Assembly: GCA_029204225.1 (NCBI GenBank)
Contig: CM055108.1
Coordinates: 9,672,528-9,736,527 of the forward strand
DNA from: Diphasiastrum complanatum
Taxonomy: Eukaryota; Streptophyta; Lycopodiopsida; Lycopodiales; Lycopodiaceae
Direction: 5' to 3'
DNA length: 64,000 nt
Shown here: piece after piece, positions 25,306 through 35,089 of the stretch
How the letters are laid out: each line of letters starts with the position of its first letter
Position numbering within the stretch: position 1 is the first letter of the stretch
Translations under genes and position numbers: made by a program
The notes under the pieces: generated by a model
What the model was told of the DNA's origin: nothing
Database searches by the model: none
What the model saw: the letters and a program-made list of their open reading frames with translations, nothing else

Positions 25306-26085
25306 ATGTTTTTGAGTTTCAAGTGGGAACAAGAAAGGGACGCCTTTAAATGGTCATGGAAAAATAAAAAGTCGGAAGGGTGGTACAATATCGATAAAAA
25401 TATCTTATGCTTGTGGAATGCCTTCCTAATAGACAACTGCATTGTCAAATTAGGAAACAAAACCTGGAGACAGATTCGTGGTATACCGATGGGTTTTTCA
25501 TGCTCACCTACATGGTGTAGCTGGTATCTTGCGTTCTTTGAAGCTCAATTTATTAAGAGACTAGCCAAGTTAGGTCTCAAAAAAGATATGAATGATTTTT
25601 GTCACTCATTTAGATATATTGATGACATTTGCTTCATTAATAATCTCAATATTGATGCGTTTATGGATAAAAATTAGATTAGAAAACCAGAAAACTCTAG
25701 AATTTCTTGATATAAAAAAAAGTCTTGTGAAGCAAACACCACTAGTTTTTTGAACATTTTGATTACTTTTAATCATGACACCGGTGTTTATCAGCTCTCA
25801 AAATTTGATAAAAGAAGAGACTTATTTTTTCAATACTTACAATACATACATTTGGCTTCCAATAGGCCGGTCTACAACTCGTACAAAGTAATTATCTCCT
25901 AGGTTATTTCTGCTATGTATTGTTGCAACGATCACGATACTTTTATAAAAGAGGTAGCAATCTTGCTAGACGCTTTTTAGAAAAATGGTTTTATGAGGGA
26001 AAAGCTTTGCCTTATCATTAACAAACTATTTTTGACTAATACTTTTCCGGGTTTGTCCTATGATCTACCACAGTGTATTAAAGGT
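25306..26085 (+). pseudogene. Decayed non-LTR-type reverse transcriptase, Penelope-like
   Basis: The open part (25306-25677) contains WRQIRGIPMGFSCSPTW, the RT palm/finger region with GIPMG, then FRYIDDICFINN, the catalytic Asp-Asp box in the form YIDD. After a TAG at 25675, the same protein continues in broken frames to about 26085. That part includes FDKRRDLFFQYLQYIHLASN, followed by a tail ending in a Gly-Phe-(Leu/Met) phrase. This organisation (GIPMG...RYIDD...N-RP-SY tail) fits the Penelope-like group of RTs better than copia, gypsy or LINE RTs. No GIY-YIG endonuclease is visible downstream. The upstream part (residues of the fingers) is cut off near 25300. Confidence 0.65.
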
Positions 26086-26165
26086 ATGATGGTGGGCAGT
26101 TAGCTATCCCTCATGGGGAGCTAACTACCCCCTAAGGGATTCACTAGCTGTGGGTCGGTTGGTGG

Positions 26166-26167
<2 letters not shown>

Positions 26168-26199
<32 letters not shown>
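26168..26199. repeat. (TC)n microsatellite, 32 bp
   Basis: Sixteen TC repeats. The surrounding 26086-26870 has no supported gene. Confidence 0.95.
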
Positions 26200-26201
<2 letters not shown>

Positions 26202-26879
26202 GGACTTTTCTTTATCAGAAGTTACCACACTTGATCAAGCTATAAATAAACATTTGTGATTTGATGGTCCTTGATGAGAAAATTCGTCGGATTCATGAAA
26301 GTTTCGCGAATTAGTCACTACTCTCTTCCGCTTGGATGAAGTTCAGATGTGATCGCTGGGCACTGCCAATGAAATCACTCTTACAATCCTATAGAGTGTA
26401 CTCAGTTACTACTGATCTACGTTCATAAAAAAAAAAAAAAACTAATACAGCATTCGACTTAATTTCATGATTTCTTTGATTTCTTCAAGCACTGCATGCA
26501 AGTCCACGCAGTGCGTCGGCATGAGAGAAACACGGTTCTCTCACAAGTATTAGTCTCGCTTCACTAGCGGACAGTTGGATCTTCTAATCCTAGACAGAAT
26601 TCTTCTCATACGTAGGCGGAGTTGCTGTCTGTGTTTGTCTTGATTGCTTACTAGCATCAGACTTCTTCAGTTTTACACTATGTGTATCCTGATCTGATAT
26701 ATGTCAAGTATCATCCAGTAAGTATAGTCTCTCTATGTAAACCTAAGATTAGAGTGATTAAACATCTACAACTAATCAGGGAATTACAAGAGTGGCAGAT
26801 TAGCCACGACCTGGGAAGTATCTGTTGATGTCATGCCATCAGATCAGATCTCTATACTTTTGGGTACTTGTGTGATCTT

Positions 26880-27176
26880 AACAGGTACTCTTTTGAGCGT
26901 GAGGACAGAACGAGTTTCATTTTCACCGTTGATTTCGTTTACCTCGTTTGCCTTTCTCTCGTATTAGACCGCAAAGGAATCTCGTTCATGGATCCTTCGT
27001 GTTCGTGAACCGTTCATGACCGTCTCCTTTGACTTTCATGTTCGCGAACCGTTCGTCTTCGTTCCCTTTGACTTTTGTGTTTGCGAGACTCTTCGTGTTT
27101 TGTGTCTCCAGATATTCGACTTTGCAAACATCTTTGTCGGGCTGAGGGCTGAAAGCTAGCAAGGCTTTGTAATCAG
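26880..27176 (-). repeat. LTR-like sequence of copia F with TTCGCGAA subrepeats
   Basis: Immediately downstream (minus strand) of the stop of the copia RNase H at 27177. It is homologous to 16445-16790 and has two or three units containing 'TGTTCGCGAACCGTTC' and 'CTCCTTTGACTTT'. It is probably the 3' untranslated/LTR region. The end at lower coordinates is not defined. Confidence 0.5.
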
Positions 27177-28010
27177 TTACGATTCCGAGACTACTCTTTG
27201 CCTGTCAAAGAGTCCTTTATCTAGGGCTTTAGTGAAGATGTCAACAACCATGTTTTTTGTTCCTATGAAGGTGGTCTGCATCATCTTCCTTTCAATCAGA
27301 TCCCTGATCAAGTGATACTTGATCACAATGTGCTTCGTTCTGGAATGGAACACGGGATCTTTTGTCAGGTGTATTGTAGAGGTGTTGTCCATCTGCAAGA
27401 CCAATGGCTCGTTCCTTGTTTCACCCAATTCGTCCAGGAACTGCCTTAGCCAAATTATTTTGTTGGTCATCTTCGCTACTGCTACGTATTCTGCTTCACA
27501 AAGTGACTGGGCTACAATGGTCTACTTGTTGCTGACCTAGAGAACTGCTACTCCTGATGTGATGGTGCATCCTCTTGAGATGATTTTACAGTCATCCTTG
27601 AGAGATGCCCAACTAGCATCGCTGTAGGAAAGTATCCTGAGACCTGCACCACGACAATAACACAAGCCATAATCCCTCGTTAATTGAAGATAATGCAAAA
27701 TTCGTTTTGCAATCTTCCAATGTGTCGAGCCTGGATTCGTACAGAATTGGCTCATCCTGAATACTGCATCAGCAATATCAGGACATGTGTTGTCTGCAAG
27801 GTACATCAGTGATCCTATCAGCTTCCTGTAAGGTGTGAGCTACATTTGTTCTCTTTCTTTCTCAATCCTTGGACAGTCATCATTCATTAGAACTGTCCCT
27901 GCGAGCATTGGAGTGTTCGCTCCTTTGCAGTTCAACATCTCAAAGTCCTCTAGGATCTTCTGGGTGTAACCTCGTCTCCTTGATGCTTGTGTGCTTTGAT
28001 AGAGGCTAGG
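27177..28010 (-). pseudogene. Copia F reverse transcriptase end and RNase H
   Basis: On the minus strand, about 27980-27810 encodes the RT connection (GYTQKILEDFEMLNCKG, then LTPYRKLIGSLMYLAD). 27806-27537 continues with WKIAKRILHYL and SYSDASWAS, the RNase H Asp region. 27530-27177 has SLCEAEYVAVA, then MDNTSTIHL, HSRTKHI and VDIFTKAL, ending at a stop. The breaks are one TAG near 27840 and one near 27537. The 5' part is lost at about 28010. Confidence 0.85.
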
Positions 28011-28196
28011 ATATGAAATAGCCCACTACAACGTTCTAACGACTTCCAGTGTCCTTCGTTCATGGGGTTCGTTCTACATCTGGTACTTTGGTTGATCTTC
28101 CCTGTCCTTGGATTGTGAAGATCCACCGTTTTGTGCAACCGTCTTTCACCGCAATCGTCAGTTCTTCCCTAGCAATTTTTCTTTCGCTTCGTTGTG

Positions 28197-28201
28197 ACCC
28201 G
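28197..28201. repeat. Target-site duplication ACCCG, left, of copia element 1
   Basis: ACCCG here and at 34632-34636 flank the two outer LTR ends exactly, proving a single retroviral-type integration event with a 5-bp staggered cut. Confidence 0.97.
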
Positions 28202-28857
28202 TGTGAAAATTGTCAACATTTCCTAGCTAGTTTGAGGCCTAAATTGGCTAAAATTGTAAATAGTTTTGGTTCTGGAGTTTTGCACGTGTGAACCAGGCCA
28301 CAATGTTTTTATTTACTGTATTTTTTCAGTATGATGAAGTGTCAAACTTCATACCCTTCAAAATGAGACCATTTTGATGTATTTTGGTCATATAAGCCAT
28401 TTTTAGCTATTTTTCCTATATAGGGAATATCTAGGGTCAAGTACCTTCTAGAGAGAGGAGAGAGAGTCATCTTCCTCATCCATAAATAGTAGGGAAGTCG
28501 TGGAGAACAGGTTGGAGAAACCTTTTGTATGCTTCATTGAGATCAATAGATCATTGTCATTGTTTCTTCCTCCATTGAGAGCATTGTTGTGTGTATTGTC
28601 TTCAAGCTATTGTGTATGATCTTAGGTGCTTTCCAAAAGTAGTAGGCTGATGTATTATGGACTGTATAATGCTATTTTGGGCCGCACTTGATGTTTATGG
28701 AAGTTTCCATTTGTGATAAATGCTTTTTGATCAAGTTCTTTGCATTCTAGGTAGCATAGAATGTGTTGCCAATTCCTAGCTTATGTACTTTTGGAGTGCA
28801 AGCATTCAAGCCAATGATCTTGGAGTTTAGATCCACTTAGGATCTGTATTTTTCACA
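28202..28857 (+). repeat. 5' LTR of element 1
   Basis: 656 bp from TGTGAAAATT to TTTTTCACA, ending directly before the primer site. It contains a TATA-like promoter core (CTATATAG, 28416-28423) and a G-box-like CACGTGTG near 28284. Confidence 0.98.
28416..28423 (+). promoter_or_regulatory. TATA-like element in the LTR
   Basis: CTATATAG in the middle of the LTR is the best TATA-box candidate for the element's transcript. The same site is at 34190-34197, 54797-54804 and 60572-60579 (each about 215 bp into its LTR). Confidence 0.5.
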
Positions 28858-28869
28858 TGGTATCAGAGC
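28858..28869 (+). other. Primer-binding site, initiator-Met tRNA
   Basis: TGGTATCAGAGC directly after the LTR CA end is the standard plant copia primer site, complementary to the 3' end of initiator-Met tRNA. Confidence 0.95.
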
Positions 28870-30028
28870 TGGTTGGCTTGTATTTACAGTTGTATTCCAT
28901 TTTTGGTGATATTTGGATGTTTGATCAAGTTCTAGCATGATTTTGCATTGCTTTGTTGATCAAATCTTACTAACCTTTGTTTTGTGAGTTGAACTTGTGG
29001 ATCAAAAGCATATTTCAGGTCTATTGAAGATCAGAGGCTGAAAAGAAACTATTTTGGATCAGATCATAACACCTAATCATTTGTGATTGTGCGGCTTGTG
29101 CATATTCAATACTAACAATGTTCTTTTCAATCCTATTGTTGACAATCTCCATTCTTGGATGAACACTCTCCTTAAGTGGATGAAACTTCTCCTTAAGTGG
29201 ATGACAAATGCTCTTTTGAGTGAGTTGTAATTCTCCTAAAGGCTGAGCAAAGCTCCCATTTGGATGAAAGATCCCCTTTTTTGGGTGAACATATTGTAAG
29301 CTCCATTGTGAAGAGCATATTGTAAAGATTGTCATCAATTTTGGCATAAATTTTGGTGTACTTTGTTGAGCATGTAAGTAACTCTCCTTATGTAATTTGA
29401 TTGGAGCATTTGCTGGAAGGTGTTAACCATTATGCAAGTGTGTTTTCAGGTTCTTAACAGGTTGAGGAACATTCTCATGTGAAGTGATCTTAGATCTACA
29501 TCTAAACACCAAGATTTGACAAGATAGTGAAGCTAGTCTTGTGATTCACTAAGTGTGCTCATTCATTCACCTCTAAATCTTGTATTTATCACTTGCTGGA
29601 GTTTATAAACTTTTAGAAGTGTGGTTTACATGTGGTTTTACAGGTTGAATCAATATCTTAGTGTGTTGATCATATGTTGATCAAGTTTGTTCATTACTAG
29701 GTAATCTTGGCATCCTAGTTTTGGGTATTTTCTAAGAATGCAAGTAACTCTTCACACCATAACTTGATTTGGTCACTTGCTGGAAAGTTTGAGAGCTTAA
29801 GCAAGAGTGTGTTCAGGTTGGTTTGATTTTGTAATCCATTCTTAGTGTGTGCAAAGTGTTGCATGTGTTTCAATCTTCCTTTCTATGCTTGGAAACCATC
29901 TAGGTTCAAGATAGAAGTGTTTTAGGGTCCTAAATCTTCATAGATCTCTTTATCTATCATTTGTTGAGAGAAAAGTGAGTGCTAAGTGCTTTAGGACAAA
30001 ACCTAAAAGTTGAAGAAACATTAGAATC
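28870..30028 (+). other. Long untranslated leader with three diverged repeats
   Basis: About 1.16 kb precedes gag. Three related segments begin near 29370, 29580 and 29740. Each combines a 'CACTTGCTGGA' phrase, a 'GTGTG(G/T)TT-CAGGTT' phrase and a following 'TTAGTGTGTG' phrase. Minus-strand open frames here, such as 29347-29021, have no protein features. The leader probably holds packaging and dimerisation signals. Confidence 0.65.
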
Positions 30029-30793
30029 ATGGCTTCCAATGGTGGGATCATGCTAGAGTCTAGTGAAAGGTTGAGTTCATCAAACTACTCTACTTGGAAA
30101 GTGAGGATGGAGTCCTTACTTGAGTTGAATGAACTCATGGACATAGTTGCAGAAATTGAAGAGAGACCTCTCACACTTCAAGAGCAACAAAGGTTTGATA
30201 AGAAGGCCAAAAGGGCTCTTCATATCATTAAAATGAATGTTACAAATGAACTTCTCAAGGAAGTTGGAAAGTGTCAAAGTGCAAGTGAGGCATGGAATGC
30301 CTTAAAGAAGCTCTTTGAATCAAAGTCCACATCTAGGGTATTGACCCTAAGGAGACAAATATTTTCTAGTAGGCAAAGAGAGGGTGAAAGTGCTCATGCA
30401 TTTATCTTGAGAGTTAAGTCCCTAAGTGATGATTTAGCATGCATTGATGAGAACATAAAAGATGGTGAAATAGTCCAAGTTATGTTGAATGGTTTGCTAA
30501 ATGAACATGCTAACCTTGTGCAAAGTTTTGCCATTCAAAGAGTCTTGCCAAGTGTGGTTGACTTGCAAGAAATCTTATTGGCTGAAGAACATAGGTTGCA
30601 ATCAAAGCTTGATGGTGCATCCTTGCAAGGTGGAGGTGAAGAGGCTTTCTTCACAAAAGGCAAATTCAAGGGCAAAGGTAAAGGCAAAGGGAAATGGTCC
30701 AAAGGTGGTAACTTTGATCATGATGATCACTCTTCCTCTTCCTCTTCTACTAAGAACAATAATCAAAGTTCAAGTGCTTTTATTGTGGGATAA
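30029..30793 (+). CDS. gag: Gag capsid protein of element 1
   Basis: 254 codons from ATG 30029 (context AATCATGGC). The N-terminus (LESSERLSSSNYSTWKVRME, about residues 9-28) is the plant copia gag start. Residues about 60-190 form the UBN2-type capsid region (KMNVTNELLKEV, then SEAWNALKKLFES). The C-terminus is Gly/Lys-rich (GKFKGKGKGKGKW), a nucleic-acid-binding tail. The frame stops at TAA 30791-30793 in the middle of the zinc knuckle, which is encoded in the next frame (CFYCGIKGHFANEC, 30775-30816). Capsid is therefore separated from the CCHC knuckle by a minus-one frame difference. The overlap of the two frames is only 30763-30790. Confidence 0.93.
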   Translation: MASNGGIMLESSERLSSSNYSTWKVRMESLLELNELMDIVAEIEERPLTLQEQQRFDKKAKRALHIIKMNVTNELLKEVGKCQSASEAWNALKKLFESKSTSRVLTLRRQIFSSRQREGESAHAFILRVKSLSDDLACIDENIKDGEIVQVMLNGLLNEHANLVQSFAIQRVLPSVVDLQEILLAEEHRLQSKLDGASLQGGGEEAFFTKGKFKGKGKGKGKWSKGGNFDHDDHSSSSSSTKNNNQSSSAFIVG

Positions 30794-30900
30794 AAGGTCA
30801 TTTTGCAAATGAATGTTATAAGAAGAAAAGAGAGCAAGGAGAGAGGCAAGGAAATCTTACAATAGATGAGGAAGAACATAACACATGTGAATCACTTGTT

Positions 30901-33900
30901 ATGACTTCAAGTTTGTTAGCCAACATAGATGATAATGATCCTTGGTGGATTGATAGTGGAGCCTCATCTCACATGACAAGACATAAGGAATACTTTACAT
31001 CCTTATTGTCTTATGAGGGAGAAGGTAACATCATCTACACTGCAAATGATGGTCAATGTGACATCAAAGGCATAGGCACTATTCCTATTTCCCTTTCAAC
31101 AAATAGGAAAGCAAATCTTGAAAATGTTTTGTACATTCCTTCAATCACTAAGAATTTGCTTAGTGTAAGTCAAATGATTGACAAAGGACTTGATGTGGAG
31201 TTCATTGGAGATGCATGTTTGATAAGTAAATGTGGATCCTTGATTGCTCAAGGTAGGAGGCATGGTAAACTTTTCAAGCTTGATGCATGTGTGATCTCTA
31301 ATCATGAAGGATGTATGGCTAGGGAGCAATTGACAAACCAAGAAGTTTGGCACAAGAGGTTGGGCCATCCCAACTTCAAATCTTTGGAGGTAATGGCAAA
31401 GAAAGAGCTTGTTCTTGGTCTCCCTAAAAGTCTTGTTGCAAACAATAGTGTTTGTGAACATTGTGCCTTGTCCAAATCTCATAGACTTGCTTATTCTAGA
31501 TCTACTTCTAGATCTAAAGAAGCTTTTCAACTTGTGCATTCTGATATTCATTCTTCTAGTACAACTAGCAATGGTGGGGCAAAGATGTATGCAACTTTCA
31601 TTGATGACTTTAGTAGGTATACTTGGATCTATCTTCTTAAAAGTAAGGATGAAGTGTTTGCTGCATTTGTCAAGTTCAAGAATGAAATGGAAAACCAATT
31701 CAATACAAAGATCAAATGCTTAAGATCTGATAATGGAGGGGAATACACCTCAAATAGGTTCAAAGACTTTTGTATAGCACATGGGATTAAGAGGGAGATG
31801 TCTAGTCCTAGGACTCCACAACAGAATGGAGTGGCCGAGAGGAAGAATAGAACCCTTTGTGAATGTGCCAAGGCAATGAGACTACATGCTAATCTTGCTA
31901 AGTCTTTTTGGGGGGAAGCTTTAGCATGTGCTAACTATCTATGTAATAGATGGACAAGTGCTTCCTTGGATGGTAAAACTCCTCATGAGGTTCTTTATGG
32001 TAGAAGGCCGAGTGTCAAGCATTGTAGGATCTTTGGATGTACATGTTTTGTCAATATCACACTTGATGATAGAACTAAAGAAGATCCTTCATCAAAGAAG
32101 GGTGTGTTTGTTGGCTATAGTGAAGTAAGCAAGGCTTACAAAGTGTACATTCCTTCTACAAAGAAAGTTGTCATAAGTAGGGATGTCATCTTTCATGAAG
32201 AGAATGTTTCCAATGTTGTTGATGTTGATGTTGATGTGCCTACTAATCATCATGATGTGCAAGATGTCTTGGATGAAGATGGAGATGCCACTCCAAAGCA
32301 AACTTCAAGGAAGACTCAAAGGCAAAGGGCTAAGCCATCAAGGCTAACCTATGATGAAAAAGGAAAGCAAGTGGTGGACAACTCTAACTTTGCTTTTCTT
32401 ACCTCTTTTTATGAACCAACTTGTGTAGGTGAAGCAATTCAAAAGAAGGAATGGATCCAAGCCATGGATCATGAGCATCAAGCACTCATCAAAAGCAACA
32501 CATGGAGGTTGGTAAAGCTTCCAAAGGACAAGAAGGCAATTGGTTGTAAGTGGATCTTCAAGATCAAGACAAATCAAGATGGATCAATCAACAAGTACAA
32601 GGCAAGGTTGGTGGCAAAGGGGTATGCTCAAGAATATGGTATTGACTATGATGAGACCTTTGCACCCGTGGCAAAGATGGTAACTATTCGAATCCTAATC
32701 TCTCTTGCAACTCTTTATGATTGGGATATGTGGCAAATGGATGTTACTAATGCCTTCTTGAATGGTGATCTTGAAGAAGATATTTACATGGAGCAACCCG
32801 AGGGCTATGTTTCACATGATGAGCCTAATCATGTGTGCTATCTCCAAAAGAGTTTGTATGGGCTAAAGCAAGCACCAAGGAGTTGGTATGCTAAGCTCAA
32901 TTCCTTCTTACTTTCTCAAAACTTTGTTATGAGTGAGTATGATCATTCTCTCTACTTTAGATTGAATGAAAATGATATCACTTTACTTTTGATCTATGTT
33001 GATGACATTATCTTAAGTGGTGGTAACAATCTAGATATAGATGAAATCAAGATGGCACTCAAAAGAGAGTTTGAAATTCAAGATCTTGGTAAACTTCATT
33101 ATATCTTAGGAATAGAGATTATTAGAACTTCTAAATCTACATTCATATGTCAAGAAAAGTATGTTAACTCTATTCTAAAAAGGTTTCATATGGAAGATTG
33201 TAAAGTTGTTTCTACTCCTATGGAATCAAATGTAAAGCTAACTACAAGAAGTAATGAAAGATCCTTCAAGGACATTACTCTCTATAGAAAGCTAATAGGA
33301 TCTCTTATATGGTTAACCATCACAAGACCTGATCTAAGCTTTGTGGTTGGTAAACTAAGTCAATTTATGCAAGATCCTAGTGAGGCTCATTGGAAGCTAG
33401 GAAAGAGAGTACTTAGATACATCTCGGGATCTAGAGATTTTGGCATCTTGTATGGAGGTACTACACCTAACCTTTGTGGATTTTCAGATTCAGATTTTGC
33501 AGGTGATCAAATGGATAGGAAGTCAACAAGTGCCTTTGCAATCTATCTTGGAGATGGAGTGGTCTCATGGCTATCAAAGAAGCAACCAACTATCTCTCTA
33601 TCTTCCACCGAAGCCGAGTACAAGGCATTAACAACATGCACCAAGGAGATTCTTTGGATCAAGAGGATGTTATTGGATCTTCACTTGCTGGAACCAGAGA
33701 AGACTCCAATCATACTTTGTGATAACCTTTCAGCCCAAAGCTTGGCAAGCAATCCTGTTTTTCATGCAAGGAGCAAGCACATTGAGATTGCTCACCATTT
33801 TGTGAGAGATCAAGTCATTGACAAAGAGGTGGAGCTTCAACATGTCTCTTCAAAGGAGTGTGTGGCTGATATCTTCACCAAACCATTGGGAAAGGACCTA

Positions 33901-33981
33901 TATTTAATGCATAGATCTAATCTTGGAATGTGCTCAAAGACTATGTTGAAACTAGCATCCAATGTTGAAGAGGGAGTGTGA
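30901..33981 (+). CDS. pol: Pol polyprotein of element 1
   Basis: The frame is open from 30763; the first ATG is 30901, giving 1026 residues, and the CCHC knuckle lies upstream of that ATG in the same frame. Domains follow copia order. The aspartic protease has DSGAS at residues 18-22. GAG-pre-integrase has WHKRLGHPN at about 149. The integrase catalytic triad is D215, D277 and E313 (D-D35-E), with TPQQNGVAERKNR. RT has DVTNAFLNGDLEE, LYGLKQAPRSWY and YVDD at 699-702. RNase H has SDSDFAGD, SSTEAEY at 901-907 and HARSKHIEIAHHF. All catalytic residues are present. The stop codon overlaps the first bases of the 3' LTR. How pol is expressed is unclear, because no canonical slippery heptamer is visible in the overlap. 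Confidence 0.97.
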   Translation: MTSSLLANIDDNDPWWIDSGASSHMTRHKEYFTSLLSYEGEGNIIYTANDGQCDIKGIGTIPISLSTNRKANLENVLYIPSITKNLLSVSQMIDKGLDVEFIGDACLISKCGSLIAQGRRHGKLFKLDACVISNHEGCMAREQLTNQEVWHKRLGHPNFKSLEVMAKKELVLGLPKSLVANNSVCEHCALSKSHRLAYSRSTSRSKEAFQLVHSDIHSSSTTSNGGAKMYATFIDDFSRYTWIYLLKSKDEVFAAFVKFKNEMENQFNTKIKCLRSDNGGEYTSNRFKDFCIAHGIKREMSSPRTPQQNGVAERKNRTLCECAKAMRLHANLAKSFWGEALACANYLCNRWTSASLDGKTPHEVLYGRRPSVKHCRIFGCTCFVNITLDDRTKEDPSSKKGVFVGYSEVSKAYKVYIPSTKKVVISRDVIFHEENVSNVVDVDVDVPTNHHDVQDVLDEDGDATPKQTSRKTQRQRAKPSRLTYDEKGKQVVDNSNFAFLTSFYEPTCVGEAIQKKEWIQAMDHEHQALIKSNTWRLVKLPKDKKAIGCKWIFKIKTNQDGSINKYKARLVAKGYAQEYGIDYDETFAPVAKMVTIRILISLATLYDWDMWQMDVTNAFLNGDLEEDIYMEQPEGYVSHDEPNHVCYLQKSLYGLKQAPRSWYAKLNSFLLSQNFVMSEYDHSLYFRLNENDITLLLIYVDDIILSGGNNLDIDEIKMALKREFEIQDLGKLHYILGIEIIRTSKSTFICQEKYVNSILKRFHMEDCKVVSTPMESNVKLTTRSNERSFKDITLYRKLIGSLIWLTITRPDLSFVVGKLSQFMQDPSEAHWKLGKRVLRYISGSRDFGILYGGTTPNLCGFSDSDFAGDQMDRKSTSAFAIYLGDGVVSWLSKKQPTISLSSTEAEYKALTTCTKEILWIKRMLLDLHLLEPEKTPIILCDNLSAQSLASNPVFHARSKHIEIAHHFVRDQVIDKEVELQHVSSKECVADIFTKPLGKDLYLMHRSNLGMCSKTMLKLASNVEEGV
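33965..33976 (+). other. Polypurine tract of element 1
   Basis: TTGAAGAGGGAG immediately upstream of the TGTGAAAATT start of the 3' LTR. It primes plus-strand DNA synthesis and also encodes the last residues of pol. Confidence 0.9.
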
Positions 33982-34631
33982 AAATTGTCAACATTTCCTA
34001 GCTAGTTTGAGGCCTAAATTGGCTAAAATTGTAAATAGTTTTGGTTCTGGAGTTTCACACGTGTGAACCAGGCCACAATGTTTTTATTTACTGTATTTTT
34101 TCAGTATGATGAAGTGTCAAACTTCATACCCTTCAAAATGAGACCATTTTGATGTATTTTGGTCATATAAGCCATTTTTAGCTATTTTTCCTATATAGGG
34201 AATATCTAGGGTCAAGTACCTTCTAGAGAGAGGAGAGAGAGTCATCTTCCTCATCCATAAATAGTAGGGAAGTCGTGGAGAACAGGTTGGAGAAACCTTT
34301 TGTATGCTTCATTGAGATCAATAGATCATTGTCATTGTTTCTTCCTCCATTGAGAGCATTGTTGTGTGTATTGTCTTCAAGCTATTGTGTATGATCTTAG
34401 GTGCTTTCCAAAAGTGATAGGCTGATGTATTATGGACTGTATAATGCTATTTTGGGCCGCACTTGATGTTTATGGAAGTTTCCATTTGTGATAAATGCTT
34501 TTTGATCAAGTTCTTTGCATTCTAGGTAGCATAGAATGTGTTGCCAATTCCTAGCTTATGTAGTTTGGAGTGCAAGCATTCAAGCCAATGATCTTGGAGT
34601 TTAGATCCACTTAGGATCTGTATTTTTCACA
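33977..34631 (+). repeat. 3' LTR of element 1
   Basis: 655 bp. Differs from the 5' LTR at GAGTTTCACACG (5' LTR: GAGTTTTGCACG), at GTGATAGG (5' LTR: GTAGTAGG), and by one base substitution and one missing base in the ATGTAGTTTGG region. Confidence 0.98.
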
Positions 34632-34636
34632 ACCCG
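34632..34636. repeat. Target-site duplication ACCCG, right
   Basis: Identical to 28197-28201, directly after the LTR end. Confidence 0.97.
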
Positions 34637-35085
34637 TATGTGATTCCTTGCAGTTCTTCTGTGGTGGTTTTCCTTCACTAAGTGAGGCCTAGCGGTTCTT
34701 CCCTGGCGATTTACCTTTGCTTCATTGGTTTTCATTTGTAGCCTTATGTGTTGACCTTCATTTTGCTTGAAGGTGCGGTTGTTTACTTCGGCTTCGTAAT
34801 GGACCATTTGTGAGGCTTTGTGGTTGCTTGCGGTGCCTTCGTCAAAGCCGTATGTGGGACTTTGCGGATGCTTGAAGGTGCAGTTTCAGTTCATTGCCTT
34901 GAACGTCGAAACCATTTGCATGACTCTACGATGCCTTTGTCAAAGTCGTGTACATTGCGGTTGTGGTTGTTTGTGGTTTTTACCTATGGGCAGTTCCTGT
35001 GCATTTTTGCAGATAAGGTTTGTTGGCTTTTTACAAGTATTTCTGTAGGTAAGGGATCATAAGCTATGAATGCTTTGTAGGTAGA
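34637..35085 (-). repeat. LTR-like DNA flanking copia C, split by element 1
   Basis: Together with 28011-28201 this forms the DNA into which element 1 inserted. Short diverged repeats ('GCTTGAAGGTGC', 'CCTTCGTCAAAGCCG') recur through it. The end near 35085 shares the 'GCTTTGTA-GTAGAAAC' phrase with 16760-16790, where a copia pol begins on the minus strand. A 3' LTR of old copia C is the most likely identity. Confidence 0.45.
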
Positions 35086-35089
35086 AACT

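Larger units (their letters stand above)
28202..34631 (+). mobile_element. Complete copia retrotransposon, element 1
   Basis: A full-length 6430-bp Ty1/copia element: 5' LTR, initiator-Met primer site, long leader, gag, pol in protease-integrase-RT-RNase H order, polypurine tract, 3' LTR, and a 5-bp target duplication. By eye the two LTRs differ at about five bases plus one 1-bp indel, so insertion was recent. It sits in non-coding DNA that itself looks like the LTR of an older minus-strand copia. It is nearly identical to the element at 54583-61012. Pol is a single long open frame; the only obvious defect is the gag-pol frame change before the zinc knuckle, which both copies share. Confidence 0.98.

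Noticed and set aside
29021-29347. 108-codon minus-strand frame, repeated identically at 55402-55728
   Set aside because: It lies in the untranslated leader of copia elements 1 and 2. Its identity in both copies only reflects the recent duplication, and it has no protein-like features.
30770-30795. Programmed minus-one ribosomal frameshift site in element 1
   Set aside because: No X-XXY-YYZ heptamer in the gag frame, and a slip on the TTTT would drop the first Cys of the zinc knuckle. Kept as an open question and not annotated.
31141-31698. 185-codon minus-strand frame inside pol of element 1, also at 57522-58079
   Set aside because: Antisense shadow of the integrase region; pol on the plus strand has all catalytic motifs.
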